From positions 37,071-101,070 of the forward strand of contig NZ_JADYVD010000025.1 in assembly GCF_020193575.1 (NCBI RefSeq): DNA of 64,000 nucleotides, in the 5' to 3' direction. This document shows positions 26,039 to 37,240 of this stretch, piece by piece (position 1 is the stretch's first letter; every line of letters starts with the position of its first letter). The translations under genes and the position numbers were made by a program. Origin of the DNA: Ensifer sp. IC4062 (GTDB lineage: Bacteria > Pseudomonadota > Alphaproteobacteria > Rhizobiales > Rhizobiaceae). The notes beneath the pieces were generated by a model. It was not told the DNA's origin. It ran no database searches and saw only the letters and a list, made by a program, of their open reading frames with translations.

Positions 26039-26532
26039 CAATTTGGTTGGGGCGCGACGCAGCTCAAGTAATAATCGAACAGGCCAACACATTCTTTCCG
26101 CTCGAGACCGGCGGTGTTCTCCTCGGTTGGAGAGATGGCGAAGATCGGGTTGTCGTTGATATTGTAGGTGCTGGCCCGAAAGCGCTGCATGGCCGCCATA
26201 CTTTCATTCCGGACCACTCATGGCAGGTCGAGCAGATAGACGAAGCATTCAGGAACACCGCGGGCGACCTCGACTATCTTGGGGATTGGCATTCCCATCC
26301 GGCTGGGGTCGCCGCAATGAGTTCCGAAGATCGATCCACACTCAGACGCATTTCGCGACGAGTTCGCCACCCTATAATGGTGATCGCAGCTGGCCGGAAT
26401 GCGAATTGGACATTCGGAGGTTGGATGCAGTTGCGGCCGCGACTCTTGCGCCGTTCCGTCGCGGAGTGTCAGCCAATTCAGTACTTTGCCGTGCCTTCTG
26501 AATGGCCGCGAGCTCCTATTTCAGCCGAGTGA
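26035..26532 (+). CDS. JAMM/Mov34-type deconjugating peptidase
   Basis: A 165-residue metalloprotease of the JAB1/MPN+ type. The full JAMM signature is present: Glu24 in ETGGVLLG, then His86-Ser-His88 in DWHSHPAG, and Ser96 and Asp99, matching E...H-x-H-x7-S-x2-D exactly. Such enzymes remove ubiquitin-like proteins from targets or mature their C-termini (Cap3 and BilC in known systems). It is the third gene of the operon, translationally coupled to the E2-E1 gene. With the small glycine-ended peptide this makes a complete write-and-erase set. Confidence 0.9.
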   Translation: MTIWLGRDAAQVIIEQANTFFPLETGGVLLGWRDGEDRVVVDIVGAGPKALHGRHTFIPDHSWQVEQIDEAFRNTAGDLDYLGDWHSHPAGVAAMSSEDRSTLRRISRRVRHPIMVIAAGRNANWTFGGWMQLRPRLLRRSVAECQPIQYFAVPSEWPRAPISAE

Positions 26533-27073
26533 CGAGCATCCTCGGTTCTCCCGCTCAGATGACAAGCCGCGCCGCCCTACCCGCCTTGCGTTCGGCGTCG
26601 TTGTAGAAGCTGGCCGCTGGGTACCTACTTGTGCAGCGACTGCTGCATGGCGGACGGCGGAATGCCGCGGTTATCCAAGCTCCCTCGTTCCGCTCACTGA
26701 TCACTCTATGGCGCCGGTTCCTTTGAACGTCAAACAACAGACACGCTGTCCATTCTGTCGTGTCCGCGACACGGCGCCCGCCAGCTTAAATTCCTGCCAT
26801 CACGCATGCACGTCTTTGAACAATTTGCAGAAAGTGTCTTCCGATACATTTTTGCAAGCTGGCACAAATTTTGATGCTCGTCGGTCGCATGCGTCTGGAG
26901 ATACCGGCCCCTATGGGGAGGGGATGACCTAGCGGTCGATGGAGAGAGGCAAAAAACAACATGTCCCCGTCAGCTCACATAAAAGAAAGCGCGTATCAGG
27001 CTCACCACCTCCCCAAAATACGCCGGCCGTACTTTGAACCCGTTTCGGGGCGTCCGGCTGGAGGGTGCTTCTA
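26533..27073. other. Intergenic region, no gene seen
   Basis: About 540 bp between the JAMM gene and the HAD-UbiA gene. The open frames here are composition artefacts, Arg/Ser/Pro-rich and without recognisable domains. The region ends in GGAGGG, the ribosome binding site for the next gene. Confidence 0.45.
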
Positions 27074-28543
27074 ATGAAACCGCGGCAAAATGAAATGAAG
27101 GTCATTGATCTGGACTGCTTTGATCGTCAGTTGCCTTTAATTTGTGACTTGGATGGCACGCTGATAAAATCAGACAGTCTTCATGAGAATCTCTTTGATG
27201 CCTTCTTCCATTCCCCGCGGCAGTTGCTTCGCACCATTCCAAACTGGTTCAAAGGGCGCGCGGCCCTGAAGGAAGCTCTGGCGAACGTTCGTTCGATAGA
27301 GCCGCAGTCGCTTCCCTACCGCGAACAGATGCTGGAACTGATACGCCGCGCGCAATCTGCCGGGCGTGAAACTTATCTCGTTACCGCAGCTGATCAGAGC
27401 ATAGCAAATGATGTCATTTCTTATCTTGGCAGTTTCGACGGTGCCAAGGGGAGTAATGGCTCGTTGAACCTCAAGAGCCGCCGTAAACTGCAATGGCTTC
27501 AGGAGAGCTTTCCCGAGGGCTTCATCTATGCAGGCGACAGTGCCGCCGACCTGCCGATCTGGGAGGCGGCGTCCGGAGCCGTTCTGGTTGGCAACGGAGT
27601 AAAGTTCGAAAATCAAGTCCGTGAGGCTGGCGTCAAGGTCAGGACGCTCAGTCTTGAAAAAAGATATCCGGTGAAGGATTGGCTTTCTGAACTCAGGATA
27701 CACCAGTGGTCGAAAAATTTGCTGATCTTCTTGCCTCTTTTTCTCGGCCGCATTGTAGACGACTTCCATGCCGTACTGAAAACGACCGCAGGTTTCCTTG
27801 CTTTCGGCCTGATTGTTTCGGCAACCTATATTATCAACGATCTGGCTGATCTGGAGGCGGACCGGGCGCATGCGACCAAACGCTTCCGGGCAATCGCTGC
27901 AGGCCGAATCAGTGTCATAAGCGGCTTTCTGGCGTGTCTGTTTATGCTGGCTGCGGGCATTGGGATGGCCCTCCTTTTGGACCATCAATTCGCGCTAGTT
28001 GTTTCTGTCTATCTGGCGCTGACACTCGCCTATTCATTGCGCTTGAAGCGTGTTGCGTTACTCGATGTGACCGTTATTGGGGCGTTATTCACCTTGAGGA
28101 TTGTCATGGGCCAGGTGTTGAACGGTCTGGCATTCTCCCCTTGGCTTTTGTCGTTTTCAGCAATGTTCTTCATTTCGCTGGCTCTGGCAAAGCGTCATGT
28201 GGAAGCAATGCGCGCGTGCTCAGTTGGGAAGGACGTCATCGAAGGGCGCGGTTACTTGCCCGACGATTGGCCGCTCACATTGGGCTATGGTCTTGCTTCA
28301 ACCTCGGCTTCGCTCGTCATCATGCTGCTTTTCCTCGCACTCGAGCCCAGAGTGACGCAACTATATCACAATCCAGCATGGCTTTATGTTGCGCCGCTCG
28401 GCGTTTCCATTTGGCTGCAAAGGATATGGCTCCTCAGTCATCGCATGGAATTGCACGACGACCCTATTGTCTTCGCGCTCAACGACAAGACCAGCTGGTT
28501 TGTCGGCGCCCTCATCGCATCAGCATTCGTGATGGCGATGTGA
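27074..28543 (+). CDS. HAD-UbiA fusion prenyltransferase (DPPR synthase/NoeC-like)
   Basis: A 489-residue two-domain protein starting at the ATG at 27074 (MKPRQNEMKVIDLDCFDRQL) after GGAGGG. Residues 15-200 are a HAD phosphatase domain (CDLDGTLIKSDS, then VTAADQS and AGDSAADLPIWEAA). Residues 215-489 are a UbiA-type prenyltransferase with about nine membrane helices and the Asp-rich motif NDLADLEADRAHATKRFR. This fusion transfers a phosphoribosyl group to a polyprenyl phosphate and removes the 5-phosphate, as in decaprenyl-phosphoryl-arabinose synthesis; NoeC of Azorhizobium Nod-factor arabinosylation is of this kind. It heads a three-gene plus-strand operon. Confidence 0.85.
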   Translation: MKPRQNEMKVIDLDCFDRQLPLICDLDGTLIKSDSLHENLFDAFFHSPRQLLRTIPNWFKGRAALKEALANVRSIEPQSLPYREQMLELIRRAQSAGRETYLVTAADQSIANDVISYLGSFDGAKGSNGSLNLKSRRKLQWLQESFPEGFIYAGDSAADLPIWEAASGAVLVGNGVKFENQVREAGVKVRTLSLEKRYPVKDWLSELRIHQWSKNLLIFLPLFLGRIVDDFHAVLKTTAGFLAFGLIVSATYIINDLADLEADRAHATKRFRAIAAGRISVISGFLACLFMLAAGIGMALLLDHQFALVVSVYLALTLAYSLRLKRVALLDVTVIGALFTLRIVMGQVLNGLAFSPWLLSFSAMFFISLALAKRHVEAMRACSVGKDVIEGRGYLPDDWPLTLGYGLASTSASLVIMLLFLALEPRVTQLYHNPAWLYVAPLGVSIWLQRIWLLSHRMELHDDPIVFALNDKTSWFVGALIASAFVMAM

Positions 28544-28560
28544 ATACAGCGAATGCCAAT

Positions 28561-29631
28561 ATGCAAGAATTAACCCCTATAACCTTGAACGCACCCCTCG
28601 TACTCCTAACTGGAGCTGCCGGCTGGTTAGGCGGGCGGGTGGCGGCCGCGTTGACGACGGGGCTGCCGGATGCAGGAGTTCTCGCAAACAGCGGCTTCCG
28701 GGTAAGGGCGCTCGTGCCTACGGGAGAAGACATATCGCCGTTGCGCGAACAGGGCCTGGAAATTGTGGCGGGTGACATTCAGGAGATGCAATCCGTCCGT
28801 GCATTCGTCGCCGGCGCCGAAGGCGCCATTCTCATTCACTTGGCAGGCATCATTCATCCAAAAAATGTTGCCCAGTTTGAAGCGATCAACACACAGGGCA
28901 CGATCAACCTGGTTACGGCAGCGCAAAAGGCAGGTGTGCGGCGCGCGGTCGTCATGTCGTCGAATTCGCCGGTTGGATTCAATCCTCACTCGGACCACAG
29001 ATTCACGGAGGAAAGCCCCTATAACCCCTATGCGGGATACGGCCGCTCCAAAATGCTGATGGAACGGGCACTACGTGCGGAAATGGCTGCTGACAGCCCT
29101 ATGGAGATTGTCATCGTCCGCGCGCCTTGGTTTTACGGTCCCAATCAGCCTCCAAGACAAACGCTTTTTTTCAAGATGGTCAAAGAAGGCAAGTTTCCCA
29201 TTGTTGGATCAGGGCGGAACCGCCGCTCCATGGGTTACACTGACAATCTGACACAGGGCATCCTTCTTGCCGCAGTTCACGAAGGGGCGGCGGGAGATAT
29301 TTTCTGGCTTGCAGACGAGACGCCCCACACCATGAACGAAATTGTCAAAGTCGTTGGCATGGTCCTGCACGAAGATTTCGGCATGACGGTCAAGCCCAAC
29401 ACATTCCATCTGCCGGACATTGTAGGCGGTATCGCAACGATACTCGACACTACTCTACAGTATGCCGGGATCTATCACCAGAAGATCCACGTGCTGTCGG
29501 AAATGAACAAGACAATTGCCTGCGATATTGCCAAGGCCAGAAAAGTGCTCGGATACGCGCCGAAAATCGGCTTGCGCGAAGGCATGCGACGTTCGGTCGA
29601 TTGGTGCCTCAAGAACGGTCAATCATTTTAG
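28561..29631 (+). CDS. NAD-dependent epimerase/dehydratase
   Basis: A 356-residue extended SDR protein; the GTG at 28540 overlaps the previous stop and is an alternative start giving seven more residues. The Rossmann loop is LLTGAAGWLGGRVAAAL, the active site is PYAGYGRSKMLMER (YxxxK), and NSPVGFNPHS lies where the catalytic Ser is expected. The C-terminus (LDTTLQYAGIYHQKIHVLSE, then ARKVLGYAPKIGLREGMRR) is typical of sugar-nucleotide or 3-beta-HSD-like epimerases. It may change the polyprenyl-linked sugar made by the preceding enzyme. Confidence 0.85.
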   Translation: MQELTPITLNAPLVLLTGAAGWLGGRVAAALTTGLPDAGVLANSGFRVRALVPTGEDISPLREQGLEIVAGDIQEMQSVRAFVAGAEGAILIHLAGIIHPKNVAQFEAINTQGTINLVTAAQKAGVRRAVVMSSNSPVGFNPHSDHRFTEESPYNPYAGYGRSKMLMERALRAEMAADSPMEIVIVRAPWFYGPNQPPRQTLFFKMVKEGKFPIVGSGRNRRSMGYTDNLTQGILLAAVHEGAAGDIFWLADETPHTMNEIVKVVGMVLHEDFGMTVKPNTFHLPDIVGGIATILDTTLQYAGIYHQKIHVLSEMNKTIACDIAKARKVLGYAPKIGLREGMRRSVDWCLKNGQSF

Positions 29632-29663
29632 TTAAGCTTGCCGGGCGGACTGGGAGACAGTCA

Positions 29664-31640
29664 GTGCTAGTCCAAACTTCTTCCATTATCTCCAGCGCGC
29701 TTGTTTCAAGTGCCATAGGATATGCCATAGGCTGGCCTGTTTCGAAGTATTTTGACAGCAATATCAGAATGCGCCTGCTTTTGTCGCCGGTCATCGGACT
29801 TGGGATATTCGGCGCCGCAGGCGTTTCCATTTTTCATTTTTTACCAATAACAGCGATCAACCTGATCCTGGTCGTCCTTAGTTTGTCCGCTATCGCTCTC
29901 TGGCTCTCGAAAGGCACCATAGACCCACTCCTTCGATCGCCTGCGAGTCCCGGCTTTTGCTGGTCAACTGTTGCGTTTCTCCTCTGCCTTTTGCCAACCT
30001 TCGAGATTATTCCGCAATATTATGGAGGTAGCGTCGGCGTCGGTCACCCGATCTGGGACCATGCCAAAATAGCGATCGTAAATGAAATAGCTCAAAACGG
30101 ATTGCCTCCCGCCAATCCATTCCATTCCGAAGCCGGATCTCCCAACACTCTAATTTACTACTACGTCTGGCACTTCATAGCTGCGTGTTCATCCGTCATA
30201 ACAGGCGCAACCGGCTGGGAGGCCGACATTGCTCTTACCGGCATGACCGCGCTTTTCTCGACGTTTGTCGTAACATGGCTGGCTGTGGCGCGAAGCAGGA
30301 GTGCAAATGCCGCTTGGTGGGTACTCCCGCTCTTATTCGTCGGTTCGCTTAAGCCCGTTGTGCGATTTGTCTGCGGAAAGTGGCTCGACAAATGGATGGC
30401 GCCCCAGCATGGCCTCCAAACGTGGATTATCCAGGCCCCCTGGGTACCCCAGCATGTATTTTCCGGAACGCTGGCCTTGATTGCCATCATGGCATACTTG
30501 CGAATTCTGTTTTCCGACGCCGGGCGCAATATGGCTCTGGCAATGTTTATGGGCGCGATTTTGGCTTCTGCTTATGGGAGCTCGATGTGGGCGGGCGGGC
30601 TATCGCTGCTTTTGATATTACCCATTGTGGGCGTGCTGTCAGTTTCACATGTGCTAAGGGCCAAACGGCTTCCGGAGGTTTTCATTTCACTTTCCATCAC
30701 AGTTGCTATAACCCTACTCTGTGCAGCCGTGCTTATTAGCGAACAGTCCTCTATATTACACACCAGAAAAGTCGTGGATTTTTGGGTCTTTCCGATTTTT
30801 GTAGGGGTTCACTGGTTTTTGGACGTTCCAGGGTTCTGGCTTGTTCTGATCTTTCTTGAGTTCGGAATAATATACTTATCATTCATCATCTGGAGTTTTG
30901 CCCGGCCATCTGACGACATAAACCGATACGCGCACATTGACCGCGCTATATTTGTCTCGGTGCTGGCGCCGCTATTTTGCACGCAACTACTCCATAGCAC
31001 AATTATGTATAATGATTTAGGATGGCGTGTACTCATTCCGTCGATGCTTGTCATGACTGCGCTGGCTGCTGGACTTTTCTCCACACACATCGGCAAAGGC
31101 ACGCTAGTTGGGCGCATCACTACCATAACCGCAATTCTGTTACTGACTCCCTCAATTTTGGCTGGCGCTAAGTCTGTATATTCGAACACCTCCAAATTTC
31201 GAGTTGAAGGACCTGAGTCAGAGGAGGGCGCTGCTTTCAAGGCATCTCCTGAGATGTGGAAAGCTGTCCGCGACGTAACGCCTCCGGATGAAGCTGTGGC
31301 CAACAACCCGCTTGATCTAGCAAGTGTGACCTATGCACCAGGAAATATTTCCTGGGCAATTTTATCTCAAAGGCGACATTGCGGAACCACGCTGGATTCT
31401 TTGCGCGCCTATGCTGCTCAACTCACGCCCAAAGAAGCATCAGATGTCTATAATTTCTTCGTGCGTGCATTCGCTGGCCTAGCCACAGAAGACCAGCTCA
31501 GAGCTATGAAGGAAAAATATCTTTGTAGAACCCTTGTAGTCACTTCAAGAGACGGCTTGTGGGGCAAACCCGTGCTGGACAACAATTCAGTCTACAAGCT
31601 CATTTCCGAGAAAAAAGGCAAGTGGCGCATTTATCGATAA
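29664..31640 (+). CDS. Large polytopic membrane protein, GT-C glycosyltransferase-like
   Basis: A 658-residue protein from the GTG at 29664, with GGGAGACA upstream. It contains about 12-13 hydrophobic segments. Between early helices lies an outward loop GGSVGVGHPIWDHAKIAIVN with charged residues; position and flavour fit the GT-C fold, in which such a loop carries the catalytic acid. The ~100 C-terminal residues (after GAKSVYSNTSKFRVEGPESE) are soluble. GT-C enzymes use polyprenyl-phosphate sugars, which fits the upstream HAD-UbiA gene. No closer family could be recognised. Confidence 0.65.
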   Translation: MLVQTSSIISSALVSSAIGYAIGWPVSKYFDSNIRMRLLLSPVIGLGIFGAAGVSIFHFLPITAINLILVVLSLSAIALWLSKGTIDPLLRSPASPGFCWSTVAFLLCLLPTFEIIPQYYGGSVGVGHPIWDHAKIAIVNEIAQNGLPPANPFHSEAGSPNTLIYYYVWHFIAACSSVITGATGWEADIALTGMTALFSTFVVTWLAVARSRSANAAWWVLPLLFVGSLKPVVRFVCGKWLDKWMAPQHGLQTWIIQAPWVPQHVFSGTLALIAIMAYLRILFSDAGRNMALAMFMGAILASAYGSSMWAGGLSLLLILPIVGVLSVSHVLRAKRLPEVFISLSITVAITLLCAAVLISEQSSILHTRKVVDFWVFPIFVGVHWFLDVPGFWLVLIFLEFGIIYLSFIIWSFARPSDDINRYAHIDRAIFVSVLAPLFCTQLLHSTIMYNDLGWRVLIPSMLVMTALAAGLFSTHIGKGTLVGRITTITAILLLTPSILAGAKSVYSNTSKFRVEGPESEEGAAFKASPEMWKAVRDVTPPDEAVANNPLDLASVTYAPGNISWAILSQRRHCGTTLDSLRAYAAQLTPKEASDVYNFFVRAFAGLATEDQLRAMKEKYLCRTLVVTSRDGLWGKPVLDNNSVYKLISEKKGKWRIYR

Positions 31641-31686
31641 TGCGCATCGAACTGGAATTCTCGGTCTTCACCACTGGCTCCAATAC

Positions 31687-33590
<1,904 letters not shown>

Positions 33591-33591
33591 C

Positions 33592-33945
33592 TTAGCCTCC
33601 TCGCGTTAGAAAAATAACGCCCACCAAGACGAGGGCGACACCGATCCATTTGTGCAGGTGGATCGGTTCTCCGAAAATACAACGTGACGCAATCATCAGC
33701 ATTGCGAATCCGGAGCCTGCCAAAATCGGATAAGCGACTGACACCTCCATAGAGTCTAGAGCCTTTGCAAACAATACGACGTTGATGCCATAAAATACCA
33801 ATCCACCTACGAAGCCGAGAGAGAGAAACGTATCGGCCAATCCGGCATTGGCAGGCAGTGAGGCCCGGCTCCACTTCAGCAATATGTTGCCGATACAGGA
33901 ATTCAGGCCCGCAGCAAAAACCAGGATTATTGAAACCGCATTCAT
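33592..33945 (-). CDS. SMR/EamA-like small membrane transporter
   Basis: A 117-residue protein with four membrane helices, like EmrE and the ArnE/ArnF flippase subunits. Visible features are SCIGNILLKWSRASLP in helix 1, GGLVFYGINVVLFAKALDSM, VSVAYPILAGSGFAMLMIAS with the conserved AYPI, and a final KWIGVALVLVGVIFLTRG. Given neighbours that make lipid-linked sugars, a flippase role like ArnE/F is attractive but unproven. Its ATG (33943-33945) overlaps the preceding epimerase stop. Confidence 0.8.
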   Translation of the reverse strand: MNAVSIILVFAAGLNSCIGNILLKWSRASLPANAGLADTFLSLGFVGGLVFYGINVVLFAKALDSMEVSVAYPILAGSGFAMLMIASRCIFGEPIHLHKWIGVALVLVGVIFLTRGG

Positions 33946-34991
33946 CCTGGGATCAGCCGCAGCACATAGGGAAGCAATGCCAGGGACCGCTGTTTGACAG
34001 GGGCCTTGTGAGGTGACTCTCCGCTTTTGCTGAAGGAAGCCCTGTTAGCCTGGTACCAATCATAGGTTTCAATAATCATCTGGGAATTTGAGTATCTCGG
34101 TGCATACCCAAGTTCCTTTCGCGCCTTTGAGATGTCGAAATACATTGATCGTCCATACATCAGCGAATGGTATGGCCCTAAGGGAGAGAGACCGAGTGCG
34201 CTTGCCAGATTCGCTGCAAGGGCAGCCGGTCCCATCGGGATCGACTTGATTCGACTTCCGGTTCCGGCATGATCGATTACCACTTGCAGAAGTTCACGCA
34301 TCGTCCCGAACTTGGCAGCACCAATGTTGTATGTGGCAAAACCCTTTACATTCGAGGCTGCTATGCACGCCCATGCTAGATCATCCGAGTGCACGAATTG
34401 ATATTTGTTATTGCCCCCACCCAGCACCGGAATGTCGAGCCCCCGTTCAATCCAGTCAAAGAGGATTTGGACGACGCCCTGGCGGCCATATCCGAGAACA
34501 GTGCGGGGGCGCACAATCGCCACATCCAAGCCATGACGCTGCATTGCTTCCTTACAGATAATTTCTCCCGCGAGTTTCGCGCGACCATAATCTTCCGCCG
34601 GGTTCGGTTCTGTCTTTTCTGTTACGGGATTCGATTTCGGCGCACCGAAAACAGCGCTTGAGGACGTATAGACGAACTTTCCGATTCCCGTCGCGACCGA
34701 TTCGTCAACAATGATCTGAGTGCCGCCGCTGTTAACGGACCAGAAGAGGTCTATTTCCTTGGCCAGCGGTACTTGCGCAATGTTGTGGAATACCTTGTCT
34801 ATTCCGGATAGTGCTTGTTTGACCGCGTTTCGGTCGAGAATTGTGCCCCTGAAAAATTCCAGATTAGGATGACTGAAACCGGGGGGATTCAGGTCGAACA
34901 CGCGAACGTAGGTTCCTTGTCTAAGCAATTGCTTGCTCAACAATTCCCCAAAATATCCGGAGCCGCCGGTAACAAGTGCTGTTTTCACCAT
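33942..34991 (-). CDS. NAD-dependent epimerase/3-beta-HSD-like
   Basis: A 349-residue extended SDR protein. The nucleotide loop is ALVTGGSGYFGELLSKQLL, then FDLNPPG with the Asp that selects NAD; TSSSAVFG and DYGRAKLAGE hold the Ser and YxxxK catalytic residues. The end (ISKARKELGYAPRYSNSQMI) is the usual substrate domain. It is the first gene of the minus-strand operon (epimerase, SMR, small protein, GMC oxidase), converging with the plus-strand HAD-UbiA operon. Confidence 0.88.
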   Translation of the reverse strand: MVKTALVTGGSGYFGELLSKQLLRQGTYVRVFDLNPPGFSHPNLEFFRGTILDRNAVKQALSGIDKVFHNIAQVPLAKEIDLFWSVNSGGTQIIVDESVATGIGKFVYTSSSAVFGAPKSNPVTEKTEPNPAEDYGRAKLAGEIICKEAMQRHGLDVAIVRPRTVLGYGRQGVVQILFDWIERGLDIPVLGGGNNKYQFVHSDDLAWACIAASNVKGFATYNIGAAKFGTMRELLQVVIDHAGTGSRIKSIPMGPAALAANLASALGLSPLGPYHSLMYGRSMYFDISKARKELGYAPRYSNSQMIIETYDWYQANRASFSKSGESPHKAPVKQRSLALLPYVLRLIPG

Positions 34992-36251
34992 GCAAGCCTA
35001 CACAAATTACAAGAGCACTGATCGAAGTCTTGGGCTGGCGGACCCGTCTTGAGGTACGGATTTGCAAGAACTCTTCATGTTCGGCTCCAGTCGATTGTGA
35101 TGTGTACCCGATGGCCCGAGGAGGTTCTTCACTATTGCTTCGGGTCGCCAGCCAGGCGGCGCCGCAGCGTATTTGTGGATAGCTATGCATGGGTCGTGCC
35201 AAGCGACAGAATCGTTCCAAAGCAGCACGATGACGTCGATAGCGTTGTGTCTCGCCCTCGCCGAATGTCGCGAACTTGACAAGCTCAGTGGAACAGCGGG
35301 CGCCTAGTCGACTCCGATACACGGCTGCGCTCGTACCTGGTCCGACCCGGCGACATAGGTAACAGTTTGCACCTCAGACATGGGTGACAACATCGTGCCG
35401 AACGGGTTGTCGATGGTTTGCAAGCACTCTGCTCCAGGTCGATATATCCAAGGCTGCCCATTGCCTTGAGAGGAGGATAAGTGCCGACGAGATAGTCGTT
35501 GTATGTGTCAAGCGGCAAATTTCGCGACTTCAACATATCTCCTCTAGCTTCCCTTTGAATGCGGGCGCAATGGCAGTTGCATTTGCGCTACATCGCTGTT
35601 GGACGAAACACGATTGTGATCAGCGATCCGAACGCGCTTGCCCGCGGCAAAGGTTCAGACGGGAACTCAAGAGTGCAGCGTCTATGGGATTGGTCCGGAT
35701 CAATCGAGAAAGTTTCATTTGACCTCCTCCGGCGACGACTGCGAGACCGCCCTGGTTGTGTGGATCGTTCACGGGTGCCTAGCAAAAGACATGCCACTAA
35801 AGACTTTTGGGCGGGCCCGATTGAAAAAGACGGGAAAATCATATGCATCGTGGCAACGGAATATTTGCGCATCAGCGTCGGCTTTCGGACACAAGCGCTT
35901 CAATCGGACACCGCTGAACACAACACGTGGGACCGGTGTTGGCATAAAGCACCGCAAATAATTGCTGTATCGCCCAACCTGTCGCTGGCCCGCAAGGAGA
36001 GGAACAACTATCGGTTCAGGCATTCCGCCTCGAAGCGACCGTTAATGGTTCAATGAAGGCGCATTACGCGGTTTCCCAAACCGTGGAAATCTGGCCGGGA
36101 ACAGGATTCGGTGCCCGGATCCTGTTGCACGGGTCGTGGTTAGCCGACCTGCTCGGCACACAACCGGCGCCCGCTTTCGAGCAAGCCTCCGAGCTTGCGG
36201 CGAAACAATTTCCTGCAGCATTTCTCGGTCCAGCGTCAGTTGACGCCGAGT
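34992..36251. other. 1.26 kb without a recognisable gene
   Basis: Several open frames of 60-165 codons occur on both strands but none has a recognisable domain or a good ribosome binding site. The minus-strand frame near 35400-35536 begins MLKSRNLPLDTYNDYLVGTY, which reads like a true protein fragment, suggesting the region holds decayed genes. No insertion-sequence ends were found. Confidence 0.4.
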
Positions 36252-36857
36252 TCACGGATCGTCGAAACGCTTCAGCATCTTTTTGAGCTGGACGTTCTGC
36301 AGACGAAGCTTTTGAGCCAGCAGTCGTCTCAGCTCTTTGATTTCCTCGTCGAGGATTGCCGCTTCGTTGAAGAAGGTATCCCCGGACGACGAGGTTTGTA
36401 CGGTCTCAGCTTCATTTCTGGCGACAGCGCTCTGCGCAACCACTTGGGCGCCGTCCTTCTTTGAACGTTCTCGACGTTTGATCCCCGGTTTTCTTTGGGA
36501 ATTTGCGCTTGTCTTGCTTTGCGGCCCCAGTGTACTCCCCGCCGCACCCGAGTGATTGGTTTCACTCGGCGGAAGGGGTTCAGGTTCTTGAATACCCATT
36601 GGCAGGTTCATTGCCTGCGAGAGATTGGGGTCGCTTTTCGGCTTGTCCGATAACATCGACACCTCATCAACCGGGACCACCGCATCGTGATCAGGTGTGC
36701 CAGAAGCTCCCGTTGTGTCGAACGGAAGTGGCGACTTGTTTTCCGTTTCGCTTTCGATCGCCTCGGGCTCAGTGTCAGGCACAATCAAGTTCTCTTGCAC
36801 GTTCGCCGGTCGTCGCCGCGAGGCAAATTGAGCAAGAAATTTCCACGGTGTTTTCAT
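36252..36857 (-). CDS. Hypothetical basic/acidic protein with C-terminal coiled coil (perhaps SyrB-like)
   Basis: A 201-residue protein from the ATG at 36855-36857 (MKTPWKFLAQFASRRRPANV), preceded by AGGTAGGAAC. The first 110 residues are low-complexity, acidic and Pro-rich. A Lys/Arg block follows (KPGIKRRERSKKDG), and the last 45 residues form a Leu-zipper-like coiled coil (LDEEIKELRRLLAQKLRLQN, then VQLKKMLKRF). Proteins annotated as SyrB-like regulators in rhizobia share such a tail, but I cannot confirm membership. It lies downstream of virG on the same strand, 383 bp away. Confidence 0.55.
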   Translation of the reverse strand: MKTPWKFLAQFASRRRPANVQENLIVPDTEPEAIESETENKSPLPFDTTGASGTPDHDAVVPVDEVSMLSDKPKSDPNLSQAMNLPMGIQEPEPLPPSETNHSGAAGSTLGPQSKTSANSQRKPGIKRRERSKKDGAQVVAQSAVARNEAETVQTSSSGDTFFNEAAILDEEIKELRRLLAQKLRLQNVQLKKMLKRFDDP

Positions 36858-37240
36858 CGTGTTCCTACCTCGATAAACCTGAACTGCAATCCCGCTGCAG
36901 CCATGTACCTTCAAACGCCGTCCGGCCAGCACCGTGACGTGCGACCGGCGAATATCTCCCCTGCTCAACATGGACTGAGGGTCATTGTCTCTACAAGCGT
37001 CTTTTGCTGACGATCCGTGCCGGTATCCACAACCGGCTTTGCATGGTCTCCGGAGCTCGCCGCCGGACCGCCGCAGCGCTTGAGAGCGGGGATTCTGATC
37101 CCTCCTTGTGAAGGGGAGCGCACAGCAAGCACCATTTGATTGAAATGTCCGTCCGTATGACGAGAGGATGCGATGGAAACTCACCGGACCCGTTCGGCCC
37201 ACCGCGGAGATGCGGCTCAGATACCGGAGAAAGTGCGTTG

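Noticed and set aside
24263..26532. CBASS type II (Cap2/Cap3) assignment
   Set aside because: No CD-NTase or cyclic-nucleotide effector gene adjoins; only the ancillary-type enzymes are present.
26968..26999. GTCAGCT as a possible tts box
   Set aside because: Only the first seven bases fit; the GAAAGCT and CCNCCTA parts are missing.
27934..28560. Long upstream extension of the epimerase frame over the HAD-UbiA gene
   Set aside because: It lies out of frame inside the well-supported UbiA domain; the Rossmann start at 28561 fits the family.
37135..37146. TTTGATTGAAAT, a 10/12 vir-box match downstream of virG
   Set aside because: About fifteen matches of this quality are expected by chance, and it is not placed before a gene start in the right distance.
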